DNA from: Bosea sp. 124
GTDB taxonomy: Bacteria; Pseudomonadota; Alphaproteobacteria; Rhizobiales; Beijerinckiaceae
Direction: 5' to 3'
Assembly: GCF_003046175.1 (NCBI RefSeq)
Contig: NZ_PZZM01000001.1
Location: 1,745,001-1,809,000 of the forward strand
DNA: 64,000 bases
The position numbers were made by a program, and so were the translations under genes. Each line of letters begins with the position of its first letter. Position 1 is the stretch's first letter. The notes under the pieces were generated by a model. That model was not told the DNA's origin and made no database searches. It saw only the letters and a list, made by a program, of their open reading frames with translations. This document shows, in pieces, positions 37,550 to 45,991 of this stretch.

Positions 37550-37679
37550 CGAGTCATCCGTAGCGGAAATGGAGCCTGGCGGGATGCCAACAATCCGCAT
37601 AGCCGATCACGGCGACAAGGGAAACGCATCGCTCCGGCCGGGCCACTGCAGCGCGGTGCGCGCAGTCGCCTCGAACAAC

Positions 37680-38246
37680 TCAGCCACGCAGGACCATGCG
37701 TCCGGTCTGCACCTCGTAGCCCCTGAGCTTCCCGAGGAAGGACGTGCCGAGCAGACTCATCGACAGCGCGCCCTCGGGCAGGACGACCGCCTCGACATTG
37801 CGGACGAGGATGGAGCCGAGCCTGACCTCGCGCAGATTGACGCGGGCGCCCCTGACGGTGCCGTTCGCCGTGCTCAGCGACATCTTGTAGTCGGCCGAGG
37901 AGAGCTGGATACCGAGCGCGCGGGCATCGCTGGCCGTCAACGCAACCAGGCTCGCGCCGGTGTCGACGAGCATTTTGATGCGGAAATTGTCGATGGAGGG
38001 GTGCACGACATAGTGGCCGCGGTAATCGGCGGCGACGGTCAGTATCGGGGGCTCGGCCGGCTTGAAGGGCACCGCCTTGCCGTCGGCGGGGCGAGCGCCG
38101 GGGGACGGGTTGCCGACCGTGACGGAGGCGACGCTCGGCGCCTCGTCCATGCCGGCCCAGCCGGCGAGCTTCGAGCCGTAGCCGAGCGCGCTCACTGACG
38201 CGATCGCCGCGACACCGAGCGCCCAGATGATCGGCCTTTGAGCCAT
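37680..38246 (-). CDS. TIGR02281-type membrane-linked aspartic protease
   Basis: A 188-residue protein with an N-terminal hydrophobic anchor (about 7-25) and a single-domain retropepsin-like fold. The active-site LVDTGASLVALT is at about residues 92-103, and a late SLLGTSFLGKL motif matches the flap/C-terminal element. Such proteins dimerise and are thought to cleave periplasmic or membrane substrates in alphaproteobacteria. It is a single gene upstream of the phosphohexomutase gene. Confidence 0.88.
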   Translation of the reverse strand: MAQRPIIWALGVAAIASVSALGYGSKLAGWAGMDEAPSVASVTVGNPSPGARPADGKAVPFKPAEPPILTVAADYRGHYVVHPSIDNFRIKMLVDTGASLVALTASDARALGIQLSSADYKMSLSTANGTVRGARVNLREVRLGSILVRNVEAVVLPEGALSMSLLGTSFLGKLRGYEVQTGRMVLRG

Positions 38247-38485
38247 TGCGACCCTGTCTCCACCATTGACCTTGCGGAAACGATGCCGGCCCAGTCCCTG
38301 CGGAAGGGTGAAGAGAGGTGCTCGGATTGGGCGGTTTCCCCGTACCGTTCCGGACCAGGCGCGAACAGGCTTAACACCGGCTTGCGGCCATCACCGAAAG
38401 GGCCATCGCCCGAGAGGCTGCAGGCTTTTGATCTCGCATCGGCTTTTTTGAAAGCCACACTCCCCTTCTCGGGCCGATGCTCTCG

Positions 38486-39394
38486 CTAGAGGAATGACTG
38501 CCCGACCAGTGCCTCGATCGCCTCGCGACGCGGCACGCTCGGCTGCGCACCGGCGACCGTGCAGGCGAGGGAGCCGGCCGCGAGACCGCGCTGCAATGCT
38601 CCGGAGAAGCCGTAGCCGGCCGACAGCGCAGCCGCGAAGGCCCCGGTGAAGCTGTCCCCGGCCGCAACCGTGTCCACCACCGCGACGACGGGCGCCGCGA
38701 GGCGGCGGCGGATTCCGCCATGCCAGCCGACCGCGCCTTCGGCACCGAGCGTGACGATGCAGGCGATGCCGCGCCCGGCATCGCAGCGCCGGGCGATCTC
38801 GTCCGGCTCGCGCTCCGGCCAGCCGAGGGACTGCGCCAGCACCAGCGCCTCGTGCTCGTTGACGACGAGCACGTCGAGGCAGGCGAGCAAATCCTCGTCC
38901 GGCGGCCCTGCGGGAGCCAGGTTAAGGATGACACGGCCGCCGGCGCGCTTCATCCGCCGCGCCCCCGCGAGGCATTCCGCTTCCGGCACCTCCCGCTGCA
39001 GCAGCAGAACGTCGCCTTCGCCGAGCGGCAGGCCAGCCAGCGCCTCGGCCCGGGCCAGGGCATTGGCACCCGCCGCGACGACGATCTGGTTCGATCCGGC
39101 CGCATCGACGGCGATGAAGGCGGCTCCGGTCGGCGCCTCGGCCTGCGCGACATGGGAGAGGTCGACGCCGTCTGCCTCGAGCAGCGACAGGGCAATGCCC
39201 GCAAAGGCGTCGAGGCCGACCGCGCCGAGGAGCACGACCTCCGCCCCGGCCCGGCGGGCCGCGAGCGCCTGGTTCGCGCCCTTGCCGCCGGGGTGGAGGA
39301 CATAGCCCGGCCCCATCACCGTTTCGCCGGCTCCCGGCAGGCGCTCGACCTGCGTCACCAGATCGACATTGAGCGAGCCGAAGACGACGATCAC
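38486..39394 (-). CDS. rbsK: Ribokinase-like PfkB-family sugar kinase
   Basis: A 302-residue PfkB kinase close to ribokinase. HPGGKGANQALAARRAGA is PfkB signature 1, and DTVAAGDSFTGAFAAAL is signature 2 with the catalytic Asp. It would phosphorylate ribose or a related sugar. Its first codons overlap the end of the dgoK-like gene by four bases (ATGA at 39394-39391), so the two are translationally coupled. Coupling to a deoxygalactonate kinase makes substrates other than ribose possible. Confidence 0.85.
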   Translation of the reverse strand: MIVVFGSLNVDLVTQVERLPGAGETVMGPGYVLHPGGKGANQALAARRAGAEVVLLGAVGLDAFAGIALSLLEADGVDLSHVAQAEAPTGAAFIAVDAAGSNQIVVAAGANALARAEALAGLPLGEGDVLLLQREVPEAECLAGARRMKRAGGRVILNLAPAGPPDEDLLACLDVLVVNEHEALVLAQSLGWPEREPDEIARRCDAGRGIACIVTLGAEGAVGWHGGIRRRLAAPVVAVVDTVAAGDSFTGAFAAALSAGYGFSGALQRGLAAGSLACTVAGAQPSVPRREAIEALVGQSFL

Positions 39395-40287
39395 TCCGGA
39401 ACCCGCTCCGCGAGACGGCGGACGCCGGCGACGAAGGCCGCCTCGGGCGTCGTCGGCTTCGCATCGATCCCGGCGGAGGCCAGCGCGGCACCGTAGCTTT
39501 GTGCGAGGACACCGTCGGCGACGAGATGCACCGTGTCGCTCCGGCCGAGAAGCGCCTGTGCGCCTGCGATCTCATGGCCGACCAGCAGCGCCGAGAGATA
39601 GGGGCCGACAGCCCCGCCCGGCATGCGCCCGGCGAGAACCTCCGAGCGGGATGCGAAGGCGGTGTTGAGCAATCCGCCCGGGCGGGCGGCGGCGGCGAGG
39701 CCGTCAGCCGCACCGCGAGCAGCGTCGTCGCCCGCAGGCTCCTCGGCGAGACGCGACAGAATGGAATGCTGCCGCAGCAGGCCATAGATCTCGCCTGTCA
39801 TGAAACTGGCGAAGCGGGTGATCCGGCCACCCTCGACCAGCGCCCATTTCGAATGGGTTCCGGGCAGGCAGGCGATGCCGTCCGAAAGACCAAGGCCGAC
39901 GATCAGCGTCTCCTCGCCGCGCATGACGTCGAAGGCGCCTTCGTCGCAGGAAAGGCCAGGCAGGATGGTCGCCGGCGAACCGTCGGCGAGCGTCACCTTC
40001 ATGCCAGCCGCGGCGATCTCGTCGGGAGACGCCGGGCAGCGGACGTAATGGGCCTCGATCCAGCCATTGCGGCTGCCGACCATGCCGGCGAGCACGATGC
40101 CCGCATCCGGGGCGGCCTTGCGCAGATCGCCGGCGATCGCCTCGAAGGCCGCCGGAAAACCACCGGCGGGGACGGACTGGATGCCCTGATCGGCGCTCCG
40201 GCGCTGCAGAACCTCGCCCGTTGCGGAGATCAGGAAAGCGCGGGCGCGCGTCGTGCCCCAGTCAAGCGCGATCAGGGGTCTGGGCAT
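39391..40287 (-). CDS. dgoK: 2-dehydro-3-deoxygalactonokinase (DgoK family)
   Basis: A 298-residue ASKHA-type kinase. LDWGTTRARAFL is the N-terminal phosphate motif, and CLPGTHSKWALVEGGRI and FASFMTGEIY are DgoK hallmarks. The enzyme phosphorylates 2-keto-3-deoxygalactonate in the De Ley-Doudoroff route. The expected partner, a KDPGal aldolase (dgoA), is absent from the neighbourhood; a PfkB kinase follows instead. The ATG at 40287 (MPRPLIALDWG) is the natural start. Confidence 0.88.
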   Translation of the reverse strand: MPRPLIALDWGTTRARAFLISATGEVLQRRSADQGIQSVPAGGFPAAFEAIAGDLRKAAPDAGIVLAGMVGSRNGWIEAHYVRCPASPDEIAAAGMKVTLADGSPATILPGLSCDEGAFDVMRGEETLIVGLGLSDGIACLPGTHSKWALVEGGRITRFASFMTGEIYGLLRQHSILSRLAEEPAGDDAARGAADGLAAAARPGGLLNTAFASRSEVLAGRMPGGAVGPYLSALLVGHEIAGAQALLGRSDTVHLVADGVLAQSYGAALASAGIDAKPTTPEAAFVAGVRRLAERVPE

Positions 40288-40400
40288 GGGCTGAGCTCCG
40301 GCGGTCGACAAACACGCCCCGTCAGTCCCGGGCGCAGCGCAGGGCGGAGAATCCCTTGCGGAAGCTGCCCGGGTCAAGCCCGGGCGCGACGATCTTGCGT

Positions 40401-41000
40401 TCACGCCTCGAAGAAGACGGTCTCACCCTCGCCCTGCAGGCGGATATCGAAGCGGAAGACGGTGTCGCCGACGCGCTGGGCGATCAGCGTCGCGCGCCGG
40501 TCGGCCGGGACCAGCATCAAGACCGGATCGCCGGCATTGCCGGGCTCGTCGGAGAGGTAGATCCGCGTCGCCAGCCTGACCAGGATGCCGCGGGCGAAGA
40601 CCGAGACGGAGAGATGCGGCGCCTGCAGGCGTCCGTCCGGCCCCTGCACTGCGCCGGGTCGAACAGTCTCGAAATGGAAAGCGCCCTCGGCCGTCGTCTC
40701 GGCGCGGCCGAAGCCGGTGAAGCCCGCATTGCCGGCGGCGTGGAAACGGCCCTGCGCGTCGGCCTGCCAGATCTCGATCATCGCGTCGCCGACGGGGGCG
40801 CCGTCGCCGTCATAGACCACGCCCTCGATGCGGATGCGCTCCCCGGCCACGCCCTCGGCGGCGATCTGTTCGGTCGCGAGCTCGGGACCGCCATAGGCGC
40901 GCGGCGTCAGCGCATAGGCGAAGAAGGGGCCGATGGTTTGCGAGGGCGTGATGCCGAGGTCGGCCCCGCTCGCCTGCGGCGCTTGCTGCTCAGTGGTCAT
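40401..41000 (-). CDS. pcaG: Protocatechuate 3,4-dioxygenase alpha subunit
   Basis: A 199-residue intradiol dioxygenase subunit (TIGQTIGPFFAYAL-like start, VGDAMIEIWQADAQGRF). The alpha chain lacks the full set of iron-binding residues, as expected, and pairs with PcaH. The complex opens protocatechuate to 3-carboxy-cis,cis-muconate in the beta-ketoadipate pathway. It overlaps pcaH by 11 bases and is the last gene of the pcaIJHG unit. Confidence 0.95.
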   Translation of the reverse strand: MTTEQQAPQASGADLGITPSQTIGPFFAYALTPRAYGGPELATEQIAAEGVAGERIRIEGVVYDGDGAPVGDAMIEIWQADAQGRFHAAGNAGFTGFGRAETTAEGAFHFETVRPGAVQGPDGRLQAPHLSVSVFARGILVRLATRIYLSDEPGNAGDPVLMLVPADRRATLIAQRVGDTVFRFDIRLQGEGETVFFEA

Positions 41001-41700
41001 GCGGCTCCTCCACCGGCGTCGCGCTGCGACCGCGCAGGACGATGTCGAACCGATAGCCCAGCGCCCATTCCGGTTCGGTCGTCGCGAGGTCGAAGCGCGA
41101 GATCAGTCGCTCGCGCGCGTTGGCATCCGTGATCGACTGGAAGATCGGGTCGTATTTGAACAGCGGATCGCCCGGAAAATACATCTGCGTGATCACGCGG
41201 GACAGGAAGCTCGGCCCGAACAGCGAGAAATGGATATGAGCCGGGCGCCAGGCATTGTGGTGGTTGCGCCAGGGATAGGCGCCGGGCTTGATCGTGACGA
41301 AGCGATAGCGACCCTGCTCATCGGTCAAGGCCCGGCCTGCCCCGGTGAAGTTCGGATCGAGCGGGGCCGGATGCTGGTCGCGGACATGGACATAACGGCC
41401 ACCGGCATTGGCCTGCCAGATCTCGATCAGGGTATGCGGCACCGGCCGGCCGTCCTCGTCCAGGACGCGGCCCGAAACGATGATGCGCTCGCCCAGCGGC
41501 TCGCCCTGATGCTGGCGGGTCAGGTCCGAATCGCCCGCCGCCAAGGCGGCATGGCCGAAGACCGGCCCGGTCGTCTCCGACAGCGTATGCGGCAGCAGGA
41601 TCAGGGGCTTGGAGGGCGCGCGCTTCAGCGTCGACCCATAGTCGGGCGACGCATTGAGCGGGTGGGATTTCAGGCTGCCGGGCGGATAGATCAGACTCAT
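40990..41700 (-). CDS. pcaH: Protocatechuate 3,4-dioxygenase beta subunit
   Basis: A 236-residue catalytic subunit. The Fe(III) ligands Tyr103 (GGRYVHV), Tyr142 (PGAYPW), His155 and His157 (RPAHIHFS) are all in place. It performs intradiol cleavage of protocatechuate with PcaG in the cytoplasm. It overlaps pcaJ by four bases at its start (ATGA) and pcaG at its end, so all four genes are probably translated as a coupled series. Confidence 0.96.
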   Translation of the reverse strand: MSLIYPPGSLKSHPLNASPDYGSTLKRAPSKPLILLPHTLSETTGPVFGHAALAAGDSDLTRQHQGEPLGERIIVSGRVLDEDGRPVPHTLIEIWQANAGGRYVHVRDQHPAPLDPNFTGAGRALTDEQGRYRFVTIKPGAYPWRNHHNAWRPAHIHFSLFGPSFLSRVITQMYFPGDPLFKYDPIFQSITDANARERLISRFDLATTEPEWALGYRFDIVLRGRSATPVEEPHDH

Positions 41701-42470
41701 GCCGCCACCCCATGAGCTTGCCTGGTGCGGGCATGGAGTTCGCGCAGAACGGAGAGTTCCTGTTCCGTGGCGGCCGGGGTCTCAGCGACAGCGGCCGCGA
41801 AACGCAGCGGCCAGGCGCAAGCCGCCTGCGCCTGCTCGCGCGTCACGCCCGGATGCAGCGAGACCACCGTGAGCTCCGCCGTCTCGGGATCCGGCTCCAG
41901 CACGCAGAGATCGGTGATGACCTTGGTCGGCCCCTTCGTCGTCAGGCCGAGCGCGGCGCGGTCGCCCTTGGCGGCGCCATGGCCGAAGGAGGTGATGAAG
42001 GGCAGCTTCTCGACGAAGGCGCGCGTGCCCATAGCCATGGTGATGAAGATCTGCCCGCAATTGCCGGCGATCTCGGGCGCGCCGCCGCCGCCCGGCAGGC
42101 GCACCTTCGGCGCATCGTAAGGGCCGACGACGGTGGTGTTGAGGTTGGCGAAGCGGTCGATCTGGGCGCCGCCCAGGAAGCCGATGGTGATGCGCCCGCC
42201 CTGCAGCCAGTAGCGGAACATCTCCGGCACCGCGACAGTGGTCAGCGCCGTGTCGCAGAGTTCGCCGTCGCCGATCGAGAGCGGCAGGACGGTCGGGCGG
42301 GTCGAGAGTGTGCCGGATTCGTAGATCAGCGTGATCTTCGGCGCATGGGTCAGCCGCGCCAGGTTGCAGGCCGCCGAGGGCGCGCCGATGCCGACGAAGC
42401 AGACATCCGCGTTCGTCAGCAGGCGGGCCGCCGCGATGGTCATCATTTCGGACGGGGTCGCAGTCATCAC
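41697..42470 (-). CDS. pcaJ: 3-oxoadipate CoA-transferase beta subunit
   Basis: A 257-residue family I CoA-transferase subunit of the CatJ/PcaJ type. The catalytic glutamate is Glu51 in IYESGTLS. With PcaI it moves CoA from succinyl-CoA to 3-oxoadipate, a late step of aromatic breakdown. ATG at 42470 or 42467 could serve as start. It overlaps pcaI by four bases (42467-42470). Confidence 0.9.
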   Translation of the reverse strand: MMTATPSEMMTIAAARLLTNADVCFVGIGAPSAACNLARLTHAPKITLIYESGTLSTRPTVLPLSIGDGELCDTALTTVAVPEMFRYWLQGGRITIGFLGGAQIDRFANLNTTVVGPYDAPKVRLPGGGGAPEIAGNCGQIFITMAMGTRAFVEKLPFITSFGHGAAKGDRAALGLTTKGPTKVITDLCVLEPDPETAELTVVSLHPGVTREQAQAACAWPLRFAAAVAETPAATEQELSVLRELHARTRQAHGVAA

Positions 42471-43324
42471 GCCGCCTCCCTCGCTGAGAGCGCATGTCGC
42501 GCGAAGGCATCAGGGCCCTTTTCGAGCACGTTTTCCTTGATCCAGGACAAGAAGCTCTCGCGCTCGCGGGCGATCTTGTCCCAGGCGATGTAGAAGTCGT
42601 TGGCGCGCTTGTAGTAGCCATGTGCGTAGGACGGATGGGCCCCGCCAGGGACATGGGCGATGGCCGTGACCACCCAGGACGGCAGGATCACGGCATTGGC
42701 GTTGCGCGGGCCGAAATCGTCGACGATCTCCTCGACCGTGACGAGCGAGCGCTTCGCCGCCAGCACCGCCTCCTTCTGCACGCCGACGATGCCCTCGAGC
42801 AGGACATTGCCCTCGCGATCGGCCTTGAGCGCGTGGATGACGGCGGCGTCGGGGCGGATCGCCGGGACGGTCGCCAGCACCTCGCCGGTATAGGGGCAGG
42901 TCACGGAGCGGATCTGCGGATTGACCTTGGGCAGGTCGACGCCCTTGTAGCCGCGGAACACCGCGAAAGGCAGGTTGGCCGCGCCGGCTTCGTAGGCGTT
43001 GGCCATGCCGGCATGGCTGTGCTCCTCGAGTTCCAGCCGGTGCGGCCAGCCATTCTCGATCGCATCGCGAAGCCGGTGCAGCGAGCCGACGCCGGGATTG
43101 CCACCCCAGGCGAAGACCAGCTTCTCAGCGCAGCCGGTACCGATCAACTGGTCGTAGATCAGGTCCGGCGTCATCCGGATCAGCGTCAGGCGCCGCCGGC
43201 CCTGCCGGATCGTCTCGTGACCCGCCGCATGCGGAATCAGATGGGTGAAGCCTTCCATGGCGACGGAACAGCCATCGCTCACGACCGCCTCGATCCCCTC
43301 GGCGAGGGAGACGAATTCAGCCAC
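42467..43324 (-). CDS. pcaI: 3-oxoadipate CoA-transferase alpha subunit
   Basis: A 285-residue CoA-transferase alpha subunit, closest in style to CatI. The CoA-binding loop lies around VAMEGFTHLIPHAAGHE, and FAWGGNPGVGSLHRLRDAIE is conserved. I use the GTG at 43324 because GAGGAG lies eight bases before it; an upstream GTG at 43360 would start inside the operator palindrome. It is the first gene of pcaIJHG. pcaB, pcaC, pcaD and pcaF are not in the window. Confidence 0.9.
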   Translation of the reverse strand: MAEFVSLAEGIEAVVSDGCSVAMEGFTHLIPHAAGHETIRQGRRRLTLIRMTPDLIYDQLIGTGCAEKLVFAWGGNPGVGSLHRLRDAIENGWPHRLELEEHSHAGMANAYEAGAANLPFAVFRGYKGVDLPKVNPQIRSVTCPYTGEVLATVPAIRPDAAVIHALKADREGNVLLEGIVGVQKEAVLAAKRSLVTVEEIVDDFGPRNANAVILPSWVVTAIAHVPGGAHPSYAHGYYKRANDFYIAWDKIARERESFLSWIKENVLEKGPDAFARHALSAREAA

Positions 43325-43342
43325 CTTGACATCTCCTCGATA

Positions 43343-43359
43343 TGTGCGTTTATCGCACA
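43343..43359. promoter_or_regulatory. Palindromic operator for the IclR-type pca regulator
   Basis: A perfect six-base inverted repeat (TGTGCG / CGCACA) around TTTAT, centred between the divergent pcaI and IclR genes. It resembles the GTTCGATAATCGCAC-like sites known for PcaR-type regulators. A related partial half-site, GATAATCGAAC, lies at 43367-43377. It is likely bound by the adjacent regulator to control both directions. Confidence 0.7.
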
Positions 43360-43406
43360 CTATTCTGATAATCGAACTTTAGGTGGCAAGAGGCGGGCGG
43401 TCAAGG

Positions 43407-44174
43407 ATGGCTGGCGAGGCACCCGACCGCGACCACATGGCCGCCCTCGAAAAGGGGCTGGCGGTGATCGAGTGCTTCGACGCCGCCCATGACAGGCTCA
43501 CCATCGCCGATGTCGCCCGCGCGACCGAGCTCTCCCGCGCAGCCGCCCGGCGCTGCCTGCTGACCCTGACCAGGATCGGCTATGCCGAATTCGACGGAAA
43601 GTTCTTCCGGCTGACGCCGCGCGTGCTGCGGCTCGGCCATGCCTGGCTGGCCTCGACCGCGCTGCCGCAACTGGTGCAGCCCTTTCTGGAGCGCCTCTCC
43701 GAGGAAACCCACGAATCCTCCTCGGCCTCGCTGCTCGACGGGCATGAGATCGTCTATATCGCGCGCTCGGCGCAAAGGCGGATCATGTCGGTCGGCCTCT
43801 CCGTCGGCACGCGGCTGCCGGCCTTCTGCACCTCGATGGGCCGCGTGCTGCTGGCCTTTCGCGATCCCGCCGACGCACAGGCGCGCATCCTCGCCGGCAA
43901 GCCGCGCGCCCTGACGCAGCACACGGTGACCGATCCGGCGCGATTGGCCGAGATCCTCGCCGGCGTGCGCGCGCAGGGCCACTGCATCGTCGATCAGGAA
44001 CTCGAACTGGGGCTGATCTCGCTCGCCGTGCCGCTGTTCAATGCACGCGGCGAGGTCATTGCGGCGTTCAACATCTCCGGCCAGGTCCAGCGCGCCTCGG
44101 CCGAAGAGATGGCGGAGCGCTTCCTGCCGCGGATGCGCAGCCTGCAGGCCATGCTCCGCCCGCTGATCACCTGA
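43407..44174 (+). CDS. pcaR: IclR-family regulator of the pca operon
   Basis: A 255-residue IclR protein. The N-terminal winged helix (residues about 10-70) has the PcaR/PobR-type phrase HMAALEKGLAVIECFD and LSRAAARRCLLTL. The effector domain spans about 85-250 (TRLPAFCTSMGRVLLA and GLISLAVPLFNARGEVIAAFN). In relatives the ligand is beta-ketoadipate or a similar acid, and the regulator activates pca genes. Divergent layout with pcaI and a shared palindrome support the assignment. The start may instead be the GTG at 43383. Confidence 0.85.
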   Translation: MAGEAPDRDHMAALEKGLAVIECFDAAHDRLTIADVARATELSRAAARRCLLTLTRIGYAEFDGKFFRLTPRVLRLGHAWLASTALPQLVQPFLERLSEETHESSSASLLDGHEIVYIARSAQRRIMSVGLSVGTRLPAFCTSMGRVLLAFRDPADAQARILAGKPRALTQHTVTDPARLAEILAGVRAQGHCIVDQELELGLISLAVPLFNARGEVIAAFNISGQVQRASAEEMAERFLPRMRSLQAMLRPLIT

Positions 44175-44185
44175 AGGACAAGGCC

Positions 44186-45079
44186 GTGATGCTCCACCTC
44201 CAAGCCGGACCGCTGCGTGCCCGCATCTATCCCGAGGCGGGCGGCATCATCGCCGCGCTGGAATGGCGCGGGCCGGACGGGCGTCGGCACAAGCTGCTGC
44301 ATGCGCCGGACGGCGCCGTGCCCTCGACGGCAGCGCCCAGCATGATGGGAAGCTGGGCGATGGCGCCCTTCGCCAACCGTGCCTTCGACGGCGTCATTGA
44401 TGACGGCGTGACGCACTTCCAGGTCCCGGACAACAACCCGCGCGGAGGCGGCAACATCCACGGCTTCGGGTGGCAGTCTGCCTGGGACATACTCGGTCAG
44501 ACCGAAAGTCATACCGTGCTGGAACACCGCCGCAGCGCGGGTCCGGACCCCTATCGCTACCGGGTCCGCCAGGAGATCGGCCTCGACGAGGGCGGTCTGA
44601 CTATCGCGCTTTCGATCACCAACGAGGCGGACCAGACCCTGCCCTTCGGCATCGGCCACCATCCCTGGTTTCCCTGCGCCGCCGACACGCGGCTCGGCAT
44701 GGCGGCGGGCGGTGCGCTGATCCTCGGCGACGCCTTCCGCGCGACGGGGTCCGAGCCGCTGGCCGGAGGCGGTCCCTATGCTGGCAAGCCGGTCTTCGCC
44801 ACCGGACGCGAAACGGCCTGGAGCTTCCTCGGCTGGGATGGCACGGCGCGGATCGAGACGCCCTCAACCGGGCTCGCGATCACGCTGACGGCGAGCGAGA
44901 GCCTGCGCTGCCCTGTCGTCTGGGCTCCGGCGGGGGCCGAATTCCTCTGCGTCGAGCCCCAGAGCCACGCCATCGGGTCGCCGAGCGAGAAGGCCGCACG
45001 GGAGGCCGCGCCGCTCACGCGCCTCGAACCGGGCGAGATGCTGGAAGGCTGGCTCCGGATCGCGCCGGAGGCGATCTGA
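44186..45079 (+). CDS. Aldose 1-epimerase (mutarotase) family protein
   Basis: A 297-residue galactose mutarotase-like protein. The family's catalytic His and sugar-binding residues are in GGGNIHGFGWQ and in FGIGHHPWFPC; a late glutamate lies in FLCVEPQSHA. It would equilibrate alpha and beta anomers of a hexose or sugar acid in the cytoplasm. It starts 11 bases after pcaR on the same strand. Two adjacent starts (GTG 44186, ATG 44189) are possible after GAAGGA. The link to the nearby sugar kinases is inference. Confidence 0.88.
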   Translation: MMLHLQAGPLRARIYPEAGGIIAALEWRGPDGRRHKLLHAPDGAVPSTAAPSMMGSWAMAPFANRAFDGVIDDGVTHFQVPDNNPRGGGNIHGFGWQSAWDILGQTESHTVLEHRRSAGPDPYRYRVRQEIGLDEGGLTIALSITNEADQTLPFGIGHHPWFPCAADTRLGMAAGGALILGDAFRATGSEPLAGGGPYAGKPVFATGRETAWSFLGWDGTARIETPSTGLAITLTASESLRCPVVWAPAGAEFLCVEPQSHAIGSPSEKAAREAAPLTRLEPGEMLEGWLRIAPEAI

Positions 45080-45082
45080 GCG

Positions 45083-45733
45083 TCAGCGCCAGCGCGGGCC
45101 AGTCTCGTGATAGCGCTGCACGTTGTAGGGCTGGTAGCCATAGGCTCCGGCCGGCAAGGCGGGACGCAGCAGGATCTGCTCGCGGGCCGTATCCCAGTTC
45201 GGAGCCTTGCGCTGTTGGGCCACGGTCGCGCCCTGCTTGGCCTTGAGCTTGGCGACCTTGAGCTTGGCGCCACCCGACGCCTTGGCGAACTGCGAGAGAT
45301 TGTCGGGAGCCGCGCCGTTCAGCGCGATGCGGGTCTGGCCAGCACCGTGCTTCTTGACCAGCGCGAAGAGCTTGGCGGCGTTGGCCGGGTGCAGCCGGAT
45401 GCAGCCATGCGAGGCCGGCCGGCCGAGTGCGCCGACGGCCGTCGTGCCGTGGATGGCATAGCCGCCGCGGAAGAAGACGGCATTGGGCATCGCACCGCCA
45501 TATTTCCGCGAATACCAGTTCTTCTCCAGCCGTGTCGGGCGATAGACGCCGTTGGGCGTGCGATAGCCCTTCCGGCCGGACGAAATCGCCCAGTTGTAGC
45601 TCTCGCCCTCGGTGGTCGTGACCTGAATGCGCTGGGCTAAGATGTCGACCCGGACATCGACGCCGGCCTGGGCCGAGGCGACGCCTGCGAGAGACAGGAC
45701 AAGGGCGGCCAGCAGGCCGAACATGCGACGCAT
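45083..45733 (-). CDS. L,D-transpeptidase (YkuD family)
   Basis: A 216-residue exported enzyme. A signal peptide covers about residues 1-24. The YkuD catalytic motif is IHGTTAVGALGRPASHGCIR, with His and the nucleophile Cys in SHGC. It forms 3-3 peptidoglycan cross-links or links proteins to the wall, and is common in Rhizobiales. The C-terminal 70 residues are a Lys/Ala-rich, disordered tail. The ATG at 45733 has GGAG eight bases upstream. It is convergent with the aldose epimerase gene. Confidence 0.9.
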   Translation of the reverse strand: MRRMFGLLAALVLSLAGVASAQAGVDVRVDILAQRIQVTTTEGESYNWAISSGRKGYRTPNGVYRPTRLEKNWYSRKYGGAMPNAVFFRGGYAIHGTTAVGALGRPASHGCIRLHPANAAKLFALVKKHGAGQTRIALNGAAPDNLSQFAKASGGAKLKVAKLKAKQGATVAQQRKAPNWDTAREQILLRPALPAGAYGYQPYNVQRYHETGPRWR

Positions 45734-45991
45734 CACACCCACTCCGAAAGACGCAACTGTTGAACGCTGTGGCCTTGTCGGGTTTGCAGGATCGACCTTG
45801 CAGAATCGAGCTTGCAGCCGCCGCCATTCGTCTCAGGAAGCGCCCGCGGGGCCGTGCTTGTAAAGCGCAAAGCCGAAATGTGGTTTCCGACCCGCCCGCG
45901 ACGCCGCCGCGCCCTGCCGCAGCCATGCTTTGCCGCTGGCCCCGCGCCAGTGTAGCAGGGCTAACCGTCTTCCTCCCGCCACCGTGCCCCC

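Noticed and set aside
38441..38456. GGCTTT/AAAGCC hairpin upstream of the aspartic protease
   Set aside because: A short palindrome with no following T-run and no gene whose end it fits; recorded only as a curiosity.
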